Below, piece after piece: positions 47,529 to 57,237 of a stretch of 64,000 bases of DNA. Each line of letters opens with the position of its first letter. The first letter of the stretch is position 1. The translations under genes and the position numbers were made by a program. Origin of the DNA: QHXQ01 sp038322995 (GTDB lineage Bacteria > Acidobacteriota > Blastocatellia > Pyrinomonadales > Pyrinomonadaceae); the NCBI GenBank assembly GCA_038322995.1, contig JBBQGM010000003.1, positions 50,444 through 114,443 on the forward strand. The letters are read 5' to 3'. The notes below the pieces were generated by a model. The model was not told the DNA's origin. It worked only from the letters and a program-made list of their open reading frames with translations, and ran no database searches.

Positions 47529-49250
47529 TTATTTCGCATAGAAACCACGCTTGGTTCTGACCGCAGCTTGATGGCCCTTGATCTGGATGCTGACGGTGCG
47601 CCAGCGCCCGTCGTAGTGCGTATCTTTCGGATTGTAAGCCACGCTGTAGAAGGTCTGTAGCTCCGACGCCACGCGTTGGTAGACGGTCTCCAAGTCCTCG
47701 GCCCGATCTGCTTTGAAGAGCGTGCCGCCGGTATCGTCCGCGATCTGCTGTAGTTGTTTACGGGCGGTGACATAAGACTCGTGCGAATCCTGCCCCCGAC
47801 GCTTAACCGTGACCTCATATTCGGTATCGAAATAGATGGGATAGATAGTCACGTCGCCCTGCGTCACGCGCGCCTGCAACTCGTCAAACGGGTGGCGCGC
47901 TTCGTAGTTCTCCGAAGAGATGGAATTATCCACGCCGTCAGTTAAGACCACCACGGCTTTGCGTCTTTCCTGTATCTCTTTGAAGAGATCGAGAGTGGCC
48001 CACATGGAATCATAGAAAGCCGTGCCCGAATTGAAATTCTTCACGTGGTCAATGCGCTCTTGCAAAAGCTTGCGGTCGGCAGTGAAATCCGAGATGAGCA
48101 GGAACTTGCGCGTGAAGGCGGCGGCGGCAATGCGCGTGTTCGGACTCAACGACTCGATGAACTTCTTGGCGGCCTGCTTCATAATCTTCATGCGATCTTT
48201 CGTGCTGCCGCTCAAGTCTAACAGCAGCACGACGCTCACGGGCGCGGTGATCGGCTCGAAATGCACGACTTCCTGAGCGACATTATCCTCGAACACTTGA
48301 AAGTCGTCTTTCGTCAAATTGCTGATGAGCTTGCCCGCGCCGTCCGTGACTTTGGCATTGAGATTAACTGTGCGGACATCAACCTTGACGACCTCTTCTG
48401 CCGACGCTGCGCCCCGCTCGTCGCTACCGACGAGCGGGGCACTCGGCAACTCGGTCGCACCGTAACCAACCGCTGCCGCCGGCCCCATCTGCGCGCGCTC
48501 GTTTACGTCGCCCAACTCATCAGCCTGTGGTAGCTTGCTAACCTTCGCTGTGCCGCCTGTCGACTCGCCTACTGCGTGCCTGCTCGCAAGCACAAACCGC
48601 GCTGGATCGTCCGGTACAAGGTCAATTGCGCCGCGTGCGCTGCGGAGGATAATGGGCGTGCCGCCCTGCCCGATGCGGCCGTCGAGCGCATGCGTATTAA
48701 CCGGCCCGAAGACGATCAGCGGGAGCGTTGACGTGATCCCGCCCTCTATCGCGCGCAACGATAAATCTGTGCTGGCTGCGGCCGGCAAGTGTAGCGAAAT
48801 GGAGCCGGTGTCGGTTTCGACGGACAGTGCGCCGATCAGTCCTTTGATAACGACATCCTCCGTGCCGCCGCGCACGGTTAGATTGAGATGACGGGGAACA
48901 AACACCGACAGTTCAATCGGCGTCGTTTGCGCGGCCCGGCGCACGCTAATCTTCAGGCCGGCGGGCGCGACCCGTTCGAGGTTGATCGCAGAGTCGAGCG
49001 GGCCGCCATTACCCGAAGCCGTCTGGCGCGTTGCCATGACGCGCACGCGATTGCTATTCCAAGTTTGTACTTGCGTGCGCCCATTCGTATTTTCGATCAC
49101 GACCGAGGCAAAGCCCTCGCCCAAGAGACGATCAAAGGGTGGACTATCGAGGTTACCCGCTTGGGTCGCGGAAACCATTGGGATAAACGCATAAAGCATG
49201 ATCGCCAGCGCGTTGAGCATTGTGCATGTTGCTCTGAGACTGTTTTTCAT
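47529..49250 (-). CDS. Secreted DUF4097-like plus VWA (acidobacterial VWFA) fusion
   Basis: A 573-residue protein with a signal peptide (CTMLNALAIMLYAFIPMVSA). The first 200 residues look like a DUF4097-type beta-solenoid adhesin (FASVVIENTNGRTQVQTWNS, LNLTVRGGTEDVVIKG, ALSVETDTGSISL). After a linker comes the VWFA-related acidobacterial part (about 290-573) with VKVDVRTVNLNAKVTDG, DFQVFEDNVAQEVVHF, the MIDAS sequence LDLSGSTKD, and LTDGVDNS. The C-terminus ends RTKRGFYAK. The ATG at 49250 has GGAAGG five bases away; the preceding GTG and ATG are alternatives. The fusion of a solenoid to this VWA type is unusual to me. Confidence 0.85.
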   Translation of the reverse strand: MKNSLRATCTMLNALAIMLYAFIPMVSATQAGNLDSPPFDRLLGEGFASVVIENTNGRTQVQTWNSNRVRVMATRQTASGNGGPLDSAINLERVAPAGLKISVRRAAQTTPIELSVFVPRHLNLTVRGGTEDVVIKGLIGALSVETDTGSISLHLPAAASTDLSLRAIEGGITSTLPLIVFGPVNTHALDGRIGQGGTPIILRSARGAIDLVPDDPARFVLASRHAVGESTGGTAKVSKLPQADELGDVNERAQMGPAAAVGYGATELPSAPLVGSDERGAASAEEVVKVDVRTVNLNAKVTDGAGKLISNLTKDDFQVFEDNVAQEVVHFEPITAPVSVVLLLDLSGSTKDRMKIMKQAAKKFIESLSPNTRIAAAAFTRKFLLISDFTADRKLLQERIDHVKNFNSGTAFYDSMWATLDLFKEIQERRKAVVVLTDGVDNSISSENYEARHPFDELQARVTQGDVTIYPIYFDTEYEVTVKRRGQDSHESYVTARKQLQQIADDTGGTLFKADRAEDLETVYQRVASELQTFYSVAYNPKDTHYDGRWRTVSIQIKGHQAAVRTKRGFYAK

Positions 49251-49476
49251 CATCACCTTCCGAGGCTGAGAGCGGGGTTCTAACTGCTGAAGGCTTAGAC
49301 TTAGTACGCGATGCAGCCCGGCAAATAAGACGGCTTTTAAGACGAAACAGTTTAATCACAAGCAAGCACCGGGCGCAGCTTCTGCCTTCAATCCAAACTA
49401 AAGACGTTCGAGTTGGTCGAAGCGTTAACATCTCAGTCCGGCGGCGCACCGAACTCGCGCGCCGCCGGTCAGGTCG

Positions 49477-50514
49477 TCAGAGCGTGCGCGTAACTTTTGC
49501 CAGCGAGCGGGGCGTATCGGGGTTCAAGCCTTTGGCCTCGGCAAGCAGCGCGGCGAAGAGTTGGGCGGGGATAATGTAGGGGATGGGGGCGAGGAATTCG
49601 TCTATGGCAGCGGGCAGGCGCAGGGCGCGCGTGGCGGTGCGGGCGGCTGCGTCGTCGCCGGTGATGGCGAGCGTGTCGGCGCGTAGTTCATTGAGACGTG
49701 CGAGCAACGTGCGTGTGCTATCGAGCGCGTGGCCGGGCGCGGCGAAGACCAGGACAGGGAAGTGGCGTTCGACCATCGCCAATGGGCCGTGCAGAAAATC
49801 TGCGGACGAAAATCTTTCCGCGACAACGTAGCAAGTCTCCATCAGCTTGAGCGCAAACTCGTATGCGTTCGCGTAGAGCAAACCGCGCCCGACCACGACG
49901 CAGTTCTCCATGAAGACGTAACGCTCGACGAGTTGCTCGATCTGCGGGCGCAAGGCCAGCGCCGCTTCGGCCATGTCCGGGATCGCCGCGAAGTCGTGCC
50001 GCGCCCACGCGCCATCGGCGAGCGCGGCGGCGAGCATGTGAAAGTAAAGCAACTGGCCCGTGAACGTCTTTGTGGCCGCGACCGAACGCTCGCGCCCACC
50101 GTGCATCAACAGCGTCTCATCAACGAGGCCGGCCATCGTGGACTGTGCTTCGTTCGTGATCCCGACCGTGTACGCGCCACCCGCCCGCGCGTTCTCCAGC
50201 ACTCGATTGATGTCCTCGCCTGCGCCCGATTGCGAGACGCCGACGACGAGCGCGTGCTGCAAATTCAACCGCGCGCCATAGAGCGTATGCACCGACGGCG
50301 CGCAGAGCGAGACCGGAATGCCCGTGGCGATCTCGATCAAGTAGCGCCCGAAGAGCGCGGCGTTGTCGGAGCTGCCGCGCGCCACGAGCACGATCAGATC
50401 GATCTCGCGCTGGCGCAGGAAGCGGCCCAACGCCGCCACCTTCGCGCGCTCTAATGCAATCGTCTGCCGCAGCGCCTCTGGTTGCTCCGCGATTTCTTGC
50501 AGCATCAGCGACAA
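49477..50514 (-). CDS. SIS-domain sugar isomerase/deaminase (GlmS C-terminal-like)
   Basis: A 345-residue double-SIS protein like the isomerase half of glucosamine-6-phosphate synthase. Seen: VARGSSDNAALFGRYLIE, VGVSQSGAGEDINRVLENA and GRERSVAATKTFTGQLL in the first half, then VVVGRGLLYANAYEFALKLMET and ADFLHGPLAMVE in the second, the standard phosphosugar-binding loops. The glutaminase domain of GlmS is absent, so it probably acts on free ammonia-type or amino-sugar phosphates. The TTG at 50514 is used because GGGAGG lies seven bases away; the first ATG is at 50505. It lies 46 bases after the GT-C gene in the same direction. Confidence 0.9.
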   Translation of the reverse strand: MSLMLQEIAEQPEALRQTIALERAKVAALGRFLRQREIDLIVLVARGSSDNAALFGRYLIEIATGIPVSLCAPSVHTLYGARLNLQHALVVGVSQSGAGEDINRVLENARAGGAYTVGITNEAQSTMAGLVDETLLMHGGRERSVAATKTFTGQLLYFHMLAAALADGAWARHDFAAIPDMAEAALALRPQIEQLVERYVFMENCVVVGRGLLYANAYEFALKLMETCYVVAERFSSADFLHGPLAMVERHFPVLVFAAPGHALDSTRTLLARLNELRADTLAITGDDAAARTATRALRLPAAIDEFLAPIPYIIPAQLFAALLAEAKGLNPDTPRSLAKVTRTL

Positions 50515-50559
50515 ACTTTTGTCCTCCCGCGACCCGATGTCAGCACTAGTTCTGCGCGC

Positions 50560-52386
50560 TCAATCATAGCTGAAATGTGGCGCTCTGTCGGCAGGGAATA
50601 AGACGTAGTAGCCGGTTGTGCCCAACGGTCGCCAACCTTCGGTCAAGGCAGCGGGCGGCACGTGGTGCGCGACGACGATTCGCGCGCCGGCCGCAAGCAC
50701 GAACGCGGTCGCCAGCACTTTCTGCCGGCGCTGCTCATCCGCCCCCCAGAACACCTCAACGTTCCCCGTGCGCGCGGGCAACTCGGCCACGACGCGCACG
50801 CGGGCCAGTCGCGGCCATGCCGCATACATCGCGTCGCCGATCACTGCGACCGGCGCACCCTGCGAGACACCTTGCCGGCGCAACTCCTCCGCCACTTGCC
50901 ATTGCACGTCATCGGCGGCCGAGCCGGCAATGGCATCGTGGGCGGTCGCCGCGACATCACGCACGATGGCCGGCGCGAGCGATAGCGCAGCGGTCAACAG
51001 TATGCAGCCAACTATCACGCGCAACACGCGCTGCCTGGTCTTATGCGCGGGTAGGCTCACGGCAGCGAAGAGGCTGAGCGCGATCAGCGTGACGAAGGGC
51101 GCGAGGTAACGCACCTCGACGTTGATGAGTAGATACAAGCCGCAAGTCACGAGCGCGGGCGCGGACAAGAGCCAATAAGTCGCCACGTCGTGGCCAAGCC
51201 GCCGCCCGCGCCCGCTGAAGGCAAAGAGCAGCGCGAGGCCGAGCAAGGTCGTGAGGAGAAAGAATCTATAGCAGATGTAACGGAGCAGCAGAAACGAGTT
51301 GCGCGCGATGGCACGGGCCTGTTGGCGCAAGTTGAAGTGTGGGCGCACGCCTTCGTACCAGTAGGCCGGATCGTACCACGGCGGATAGGTGGCTTGAATG
51401 GGCGCGGCGAATTCATAAACGTCGGGCGCGACGAAGATGCGGCGGGTGGGGTGTGCGGGTGTGCCGCCATCCGGCGTTTCGCCTTGCCAGTGGGTGAAGG
51501 GCATGATGCGGTTGACGTACCAGGCGTAGTTGAGGCGGGCGCTGTCGCCGATGGTCAAACGGTGTTGGGCGCGCGATAGCACAACGACGAACGGGCCGGC
51601 GATGAGTAGGAAAATGAGCAACGCGAGCAGCACGCGCGGGGCATCGCGGCGCGGGCACTTACGGGCGTAGAGGGCGCACGCGAGCCAGACGAACGCGAGC
51701 GGGAACATGATCGTCTTGGCCAGATAGCCCAAGCCGAGCACGAGGCCGAGCAGCGCGAACATGCGCGGGCGCGCGGGGCCGGCGCGCATGCGCAGCAGTA
51801 GTCCGGTGGCCAGATAGCTGAGCGCGGCGACGAGCATGTCGGGGCTGCTGCGCGCGACCCGATTCATCTGTAGCGAAGTCCAGATGAACAGGGCGTAGCC
51901 GAGCAAGAGTAGCGTGTGTGGGGCGAGCCAGCCGTGTGCGGCGTTGTTGGTCGTAGCGGCTGGCTGGGTCGATACATCTTCACGACCAAAGATGATGTGT
52001 GTGCCGCGAATGCCGAGCAGCCCACGCAGACAATAAGCAAAGGCCGCAAGCGTGCCTGCGTAGATAACGAAGTTTAAGAGGCGCGCGACGGTAAATTCTT
52101 GATAGGGCGACGGCCGGAAGATGTGCAGCGTTAGACCAAGCAACCACGGGTAGAGCGGACTCCACAGCGCGTTGACGGCCGTTGTCCAATCGCCGCGCAG
52201 CCACGCATCGCCTTGATCGAGATACGCGATGCTGTCCGCGCCGATGTAGAGCAAGCCGTCGGCGCTCGCGTGACGGCGACCCCATGCTTGCAAGAAGCCG
52301 AGCGCGAGCGCGACAAGCCAGCAGAGGCGTTCGCGGGGACGGAGCGAGTCGGCCTCGCCGAGTGATGCGATGCGTGCGCGGCTCAT
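50560..52386 (-). CDS. Polytopic membrane glycosyltransferase (GT-C/GT39-like)
   Basis: A 608-residue membrane protein with about ten hydrophobic helices. The first extracytoplasmic loop carries GADSIAYLDQGDAWLRGDW, resembling the acidic loop of GT-C transferases that use polyprenyl-phosphate sugars, and WSPLYPWLLGL precedes the next helix. The C-terminal 130 residues are soluble. Substrate and acceptor are unknown; neighbours (SIS isomerase, D-aminoacylase) suggest surface glycan or peptide metabolism. Its ATG is seven bases after the D-aminoacylase stop. Confidence 0.75.
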   Translation of the reverse strand: MSRARIASLGEADSLRPRERLCWLVALALGFLQAWGRRHASADGLLYIGADSIAYLDQGDAWLRGDWTTAVNALWSPLYPWLLGLTLHIFRPSPYQEFTVARLLNFVIYAGTLAAFAYCLRGLLGIRGTHIIFGREDVSTQPAATTNNAAHGWLAPHTLLLLGYALFIWTSLQMNRVARSSPDMLVAALSYLATGLLLRMRAGPARPRMFALLGLVLGLGYLAKTIMFPLAFVWLACALYARKCPRRDAPRVLLALLIFLLIAGPFVVVLSRAQHRLTIGDSARLNYAWYVNRIMPFTHWQGETPDGGTPAHPTRRIFVAPDVYEFAAPIQATYPPWYDPAYWYEGVRPHFNLRQQARAIARNSFLLLRYICYRFFLLTTLLGLALLFAFSGRGRRLGHDVATYWLLSAPALVTCGLYLLINVEVRYLAPFVTLIALSLFAAVSLPAHKTRQRVLRVIVGCILLTAALSLAPAIVRDVAATAHDAIAGSAADDVQWQVAEELRRQGVSQGAPVAVIGDAMYAAWPRLARVRVVAELPARTGNVEVFWGADEQRRQKVLATAFVLAAGARIVVAHHVPPAALTEGWRPLGTTGYYVLFPADRAPHFSYD

Positions 52387-52392
52387 GGCAGA

Positions 52393-54108
52393 CTAACGCG
52401 CGGGTCGGTAACCGGGGCCGCGCAGAGGGCGGCCGGCGTTCGCGTCGGTGCGTTGGCCTCTGTCCACTTCGAGTTGCCCGTTGACGACGACGTACTCGAT
52501 GCCTTGCGGATATTGGTTCGGCTCTTCAAACGTCGCGCGGTCGCGCACGCCCGCCGGGTCGAAGAGTGTTAAATCGGCGAACATGCCGACGCGCACCAGC
52601 CCGCGTTCGCGCAGGCCGACACGCGCGGCCGATGCGCCGGTCATCTTGTGGATCGCTTGCGCTAGCGTTAGCAAATGTTCATCGCGGACGTAACGCGCGA
52701 GAATACGCGGATACGAACCCCAGCCGCGCGGGTGCGACTTCGAGCCGGCGAGCGGCCCGTCGGCCGCGCGTGCGCCGCTGTCCGTGCAGATGTGGACGAA
52801 GGGCGACTTGAGGGCGGCGCGCAAGTCGGCTTCGGACATCATGAAATAGATCGCGCCGGTCTGGGCTTCGTCGGCGATGATGAAATCGAAGAGTGCATCG
52901 AGCGGGTCTTTGCCCTGCGCGGTAGCCACTTCCGCCAGCCGTTTGCCCTGCCACTGTTCCAACTCCCGATTCACGACCGAGCCGATCAGCACACCGCCTG
53001 CGCCGCCGCTGCCCAGATAAATATTCTCCCACGCGCGCGAATCGGTTGTGATCTCGCGTTTCAAGCGAGTGCGCGTGGCGGGGTCACGCAGACGTGCGAG
53101 CGTCTGCGCGGTGCCGCCTTCGAGTGCCCACGGCGGCAGGCACGCGCTCAAGGCCGTGCTGCCGGCGATGTATGGATAGACGTTCGCCGTGATGTCGAGA
53201 CCTTGCGCCCGCGCCTGCGCGATGCGACGCAAAACTTCAGGCATGCGCCCCCAGTTCTTTTGGTAGGCGGTCTTGAGATGCCAGATTTCGACGGGGATGC
53301 GGGCGCGGCGCGCGATCTCGAAAACTTCGGCGAGCGACGAGTCGAGCGCGTTCGCTTCGCTGCGTTGATGCGTCGCATAGATGCCGCCGTATTGATGCGC
53401 GACCTTCGCCAGTTCGACGATCTCATCCGTCGTGGCAAAGCGCGCGGGCACGTATTGCAGCGAGGTTGAGAGACCGAGCGCGCCCTGTTGCATCGCGGCG
53501 GCGACGAGTTGGCGCATCTGGTCTAATTCAGGCGCGGTGGGGGGGCGATTGTCGAAGCCGACGACGTAGGCGCGCACCTGCGTCGCGCCGACAAACGTGC
53601 CGAGGTTGATGCCCATGCCCTGGCGCTCGACACGATTGAAGTATTCGTCTAGCGTGCGCCAATCCACCGTCAAATTGAAGCGGCGGTAGAACGGCTCGTC
53701 CTCTTTGATCAGCCGATCATTGATCGGCGCAATCGAGCCGCCCTCACCCGTGATCTCCGTCGTCACGCCCATCATCACCTTGCTCATAGCCCGGCGGTCG
53801 ATCAGCAAATATTGTTCGGACTGGCCCAACATATCTATGAAGCCCGGCGCGACGATCAATCCATGCGCGTCTATCTCGCGCTTCGCCCGCGCCCCGCGCG
53901 GCACACGCCCGACCGCGACGATGCGGTCGCCTAGCACCGCTACGTCAGCCCGAAAGCCGGGCGCGCCTGTGCCGTCTATGACGAGACCATGCCTGATTAT
54001 TAAGTCATACTCGGCCGGCGCGGCGGCGGCGTGCTGCGCGAGCGGGCATAGCGCGTAGAGCAGGAGCAAGACAAGCGCGCGACGTGCGCCGAGCTTGAGC
54101 GATTTCAT
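52393..54108 (-). CDS. Exported D-aminoacylase-like amidohydrolase lacking HxH
   Basis: A 571-residue amidohydrolase with a signal peptide (ALVLLLLYALCPLAQHAAA). It follows the N-acyl-D-amino-acid deacylase plan: DLIIRHGLVIDGTGAPG, RIVAVGRV, IVAPGFIDM, MGVTTEITGEG, IYATHQRSEA, VEIWHLKTAY, HICTDSGA and the C-terminal ADLTLFDP. The first metal motif (FIDxHxH in most members) reads FIDMLGQSEQ, and the usual Cys ligand in the GVTTxVxGxCG motif is Glu (TGEGG). It therefore belongs to a divergent subgroup with an uncertain metal site. GGAGGACTCA before the ATG at 54108 supports this start. Confidence 0.88.
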   Translation of the reverse strand: MKSLKLGARRALVLLLLYALCPLAQHAAAAPAEYDLIIRHGLVIDGTGAPGFRADVAVLGDRIVAVGRVPRGARAKREIDAHGLIVAPGFIDMLGQSEQYLLIDRRAMSKVMMGVTTEITGEGGSIAPINDRLIKEDEPFYRRFNLTVDWRTLDEYFNRVERQGMGINLGTFVGATQVRAYVVGFDNRPPTAPELDQMRQLVAAAMQQGALGLSTSLQYVPARFATTDEIVELAKVAHQYGGIYATHQRSEANALDSSLAEVFEIARRARIPVEIWHLKTAYQKNWGRMPEVLRRIAQARAQGLDITANVYPYIAGSTALSACLPPWALEGGTAQTLARLRDPATRTRLKREITTDSRAWENIYLGSGGAGGVLIGSVVNRELEQWQGKRLAEVATAQGKDPLDALFDFIIADEAQTGAIYFMMSEADLRAALKSPFVHICTDSGARAADGPLAGSKSHPRGWGSYPRILARYVRDEHLLTLAQAIHKMTGASAARVGLRERGLVRVGMFADLTLFDPAGVRDRATFEEPNQYPQGIEYVVVNGQLEVDRGQRTDANAGRPLRGPGYRPAR

Positions 54109-54203
54109 TGAGTCCTCCGAAGCGGTTTGTCTGCGAGCGTGGCGGCGCTGCATCGTAATGCTTCTCTTGATTCGCTGTCCATGCTTTCCGGCGAGATACA
54201 ATT

Positions 54204-54209
54204 TATAAT
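54204..54209 (+). promoter_or_regulatory. -10 box upstream of murE
   Basis: A perfect TATAAT 32 bases before the murE ATG. No convincing -35 box lies at 16-18 bases upstream, so only the -10 is reported. Confidence 0.4.
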
Positions 54210-54240
54210 CCCGGAAAATTTAGCCGGCGGGTGATAACGA

Positions 54241-55743
54241 ATGACTGAAGGCAAAACTGCACAACGAAGTGTGACGCTCGGCGCGCTGGCGCACGCGGTC
54301 GGCGGTCGGTTGACGGGCGACGAGTCGTTAACGGTTTCTGACGTGACGCACGATTCGCGGCAGGCACGCGCGGGCAGTCTGTTCGTCGCCATCAAGGGCG
54401 CGGAACTCGACGCGCATCAGTTCATCGCACAGGTGTTGGCGCAAGGCGCGGTCGGCATCATCTCCGTGCGCGAGCGGCCAAGCGATTTTAGCGGCGCGTG
54501 GTTGCAGGTCGCGGACGCGCGGGCGGCAATGGCCTTGGCGGCGGCGGAAGTGCAAGGACATCCATCGCGCGAGTTGCAACTTGTCGGCGTCACGGGCACG
54601 AACGGCAAGACGACGACGGCGCACCTCGTCGCGGGGATGGCTGAAGCGGCGGGGCACAAGGTCGCGCTCTTTGGCACGGTCGGGCATCGGATCGGCGACG
54701 AGCGGATCGAGGCGAAGCGCACAACGCCCGAAGCGAGCGACCTGCAACGTTACCTGCGCCGCGCGGTGGATGTGGGCTGCGCGGCGGCCGTGATGGAGTG
54801 CTCGTCGCAGGCGCTTGATCTGCGGCGCTGCGATGCGCTGGAGTTTGCCTGCGCGGCGTTTACCAACCTAACGCGCGATCACCTCGATTATCATCACACG
54901 ATGGCGGCCTACTTCGACGCCAAACGTTATCTCTTCGACGGGCGCATCGGCACACAACCGCGCGCGTCAGTCATCAACGTGGATGATCCTTACGGCGTCG
55001 AACTCGCGCTTGAGATTGAGCGCGCGGGCGGGCGCGTGCTGCGTTACGCGCTGAACACTGATACGGACGTGACAGCGCACGCGCTCGAAGTGGGTTTTGG
55101 CGGCATGAGTTTTAACTTGCGCACACCGCATGGCGAGCGTGCAGTGCAGTCGCCGCTGGTCGGGCGGTTTCACGTCTACAACATTCTCGCGGCGGTCGCT
55201 TGTGGCCTCACACTCGGTTACGACTTGGATGTGTTGACGCGGGCCGTGGCGGGTTGCGCGGGCGCGCCGGGCCGGTTTGAGCGGGTGGCTGAGGTGGCCG
55301 GCTTCGCGGTGGTGGTGGACTACGCGCACACGGACGACGCGCTGCTGAACGTCTTACGGACGGCGCGCGAAGTGACGCGCGGCCGCATCATCACGGTCTT
55401 CGGCTGCGGCGGCGACCGCGACCGCTCGAAGCGCGCCCCGATGGGCGAAGCGGCGGCCAGCTTGAGCGACATGGTTATTCTCACCTCCGACAATCCGCGC
55501 ACGGAAGACCCGGAACAGATTTTCGCCGACGCCGAAGTGGGCCTGCGCACCGTCGGCAAACCGTACTTGAAGTTTGTTGATCGCCGCACGGCCATTCATA
55601 GCGCGATTGCCGAAGCGCAACGCGGTGATGTGGTAATGATCGCGGGCAAGGGGCACGAGGACTATCAGATCATCGGCACGCAGACGTTCCACTTCGACGA
55701 CAAAGAGGTCATCCACGAAGCGTTGGCCGCGCGGCGGGGCTAA
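54241..55743 (+). CDS. murE: UDP-N-acetylmuramoyl-tripeptide ligase
   Basis: Adds the third residue of the peptidoglycan stem peptide in the cytoplasm using ATP. All parts of MurE are present in 500 residues: the N-terminal UDP-MurNAc domain (DVTHDSRQARAGSLFVAIKG), the P-loop GVTGTNGKTTTAHL, KRTTPEASDL, the carbamylated-Lys region YFDAKRYLF, VDYAHTDDALLN and GKGHEDYQ. The SDNPR signature near residue 417-421 is the mark of enzymes that add meso-diaminopimelate rather than lysine. It stands apart from the usual mur/fts cluster. A DAP-decarboxylase gene lies 3 kb away on the other strand. Confidence 0.95.
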   Translation: MTEGKTAQRSVTLGALAHAVGGRLTGDESLTVSDVTHDSRQARAGSLFVAIKGAELDAHQFIAQVLAQGAVGIISVRERPSDFSGAWLQVADARAAMALAAAEVQGHPSRELQLVGVTGTNGKTTTAHLVAGMAEAAGHKVALFGTVGHRIGDERIEAKRTTPEASDLQRYLRRAVDVGCAAAVMECSSQALDLRRCDALEFACAAFTNLTRDHLDYHHTMAAYFDAKRYLFDGRIGTQPRASVINVDDPYGVELALEIERAGGRVLRYALNTDTDVTAHALEVGFGGMSFNLRTPHGERAVQSPLVGRFHVYNILAAVACGLTLGYDLDVLTRAVAGCAGAPGRFERVAEVAGFAVVVDYAHTDDALLNVLRTAREVTRGRIITVFGCGGDRDRSKRAPMGEAAASLSDMVILTSDNPRTEDPEQIFADAEVGLRTVGKPYLKFVDRRTAIHSAIAEAQRGDVVMIAGKGHEDYQIIGTQTFHFDDKEVIHEALAARRG

Positions 55744-55780
55744 GCGTCGGCTCAAACCCTTGTTCGCCGGTGTCAGTGCT

Positions 55781-57217
55781 TTACCGTTCTTCCGCCGCTT
55801 CCTCTCCTGTTACGTGCAACTGGCTGTTGCGTGCCCAGTACCAGTAAACCGGTAAGCCGAGCGCGATCAGCCCAAGCCCGATAAACGACTGCACGGGCGC
55901 GGTCACGAGCGTGTTGATGATCAGCCAACCCGTCACCAGCAGAAACACGATGGGCACAATTGGATAACCCCACGTGCGATAGGGACGTTCGGCATCGGGC
56001 ATGCGGCGGCGGAAGATGAAGACGGAGGCAGTTGTTAAGCCGTAGAAAATCCAGAGCGCGAAGATGGCGTAATCGGTCAGCGCGTCATACGAGCCGGAGA
56101 GCGCGAGGACACACGACCAGCACCCTTGCACGACGAGGGCACGCACGGGCACGCGCGTGCGCGGGTTGATGCGCGCCATGCTCTTGAAGAAGAGGCCATC
56201 GCGGGCCATGCCGTAAGGATAGCGGCCACCCGCCAGCACGGACGTGTGTAGCGCGCCGAACGATGAGACCATCAACGCCGCCGCGATCAGCATCACCGCG
56301 CTCGCGCCTAAGAAACGGCCCGCCACTTCAGTTGCCACCGAAGATTTAGTTGTGACGGATGCGATCTCGGTCGGCGACAACACGTAATAGTAAGCAACGT
56401 TGACGAACAGATAGAGCGCGCCGACGATGAGCATGCCGCCGAGGAAAGCGCGCGGCAGATTCTTTTGCGGATTGCGTACCTCGCCCGCGAGCGGTGCGAT
56501 GTTGTTCCAACCGTCATAAGCCCAGAGCGCGCCAAGCATCGCCGCGCCGAAGCCCGCGAAGCCGCCGCGCGCCGCCGCGCTCACGCCCTCGCACGAGCCG
56601 CCCACGTTCGCCAACGCGAAGTGCGCCCAGTCGCCGCGCGCGAACAGCAATGCGCCGACGCCAACTGCTAACACGAGCGCGATCTTAACAAACGTCAACA
56701 CGGACGCGACGCCCCCGCTCAGTGAGACCGCACCGCAGTTAATTAAGGTCGTGATGGCGATGGTGACGAGCGCGATCACTTGCAGGTGGCCGAAAGGCAG
56801 TGCATAGCCGAACGGGTGCAGGGTGAAATAGACGCCGCCGAGCGCGTCGCCGGTCAGGATGTTGAGGAAAATGGCGAAGCCGATGGCGAGCGCGGCTTGC
56901 GAGCCGGTGCGCGCGATAAAGAACTGCGTCCAGCCGAAGAGGAAGCCCCAGCGGCGGCCGTAAGCCTCGCGGATGAAGACGTACTCGCCGCCCGCGCGCG
57001 GCATCATCGTACAAAGTTCCGCGTAAGTGAGCGCGCCCGCGAGCGCGAGCAAGCCCGCCACGATCCACACCGCCAGCACGCGCCCCGGTGTGCCTACGTT
57101 GCACGTCATCACGCGCGTCTTCAAAAACACGCCCGTGCCGATCATGTTGGCGATGTTGACCGAAGTCGCGGCCGTCAAGCCGAGGCCGCGCACGAGCGTC
57201 ACGTTATTCGCTGCCAT
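55781..57217 (-). CDS. APC-superfamily amino-acid permease
   Basis: A 478-residue transporter with about 12 membrane helices, of the amino acid-polyamine-organocation superfamily. The first helix carries SVNIANMIGTGVFLKT, the G-x-G-like unwound substrate site, and GALTYAELCTMMPRAGGEYVFI follows in the second helix region; WAYDGWNNIAPLAGEVRNPQKNLPRA is the conserved cytoplasmic loop, and GRYPYGMARDG lies near helix 8. The substrate is probably an amino acid but cannot be specified. It is 21 bases downstream of the lysA-type gene on the same strand, suggesting that uptake or export is linked with amino-acid decarboxylation. Confidence 0.92.
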   Translation of the reverse strand: MAANNVTLVRGLGLTAATSVNIANMIGTGVFLKTRVMTCNVGTPGRVLAVWIVAGLLALAGALTYAELCTMMPRAGGEYVFIREAYGRRWGFLFGWTQFFIARTGSQAALAIGFAIFLNILTGDALGGVYFTLHPFGYALPFGHLQVIALVTIAITTLINCGAVSLSGGVASVLTFVKIALVLAVGVGALLFARGDWAHFALANVGGSCEGVSAAARGGFAGFGAAMLGALWAYDGWNNIAPLAGEVRNPQKNLPRAFLGGMLIVGALYLFVNVAYYYVLSPTEIASVTTKSSVATEVAGRFLGASAVMLIAAALMVSSFGALHTSVLAGGRYPYGMARDGLFFKSMARINPRTRVPVRALVVQGCWSCVLALSGSYDALTDYAIFALWIFYGLTTASVFIFRRRMPDAERPYRTWGYPIVPIVFLLVTGWLIINTLVTAPVQSFIGLGLIALGLPVYWYWARNSQLHVTGEEAAEER

Positions 57218-57237
57218 AAAATTTCATCCCGCGCCTG

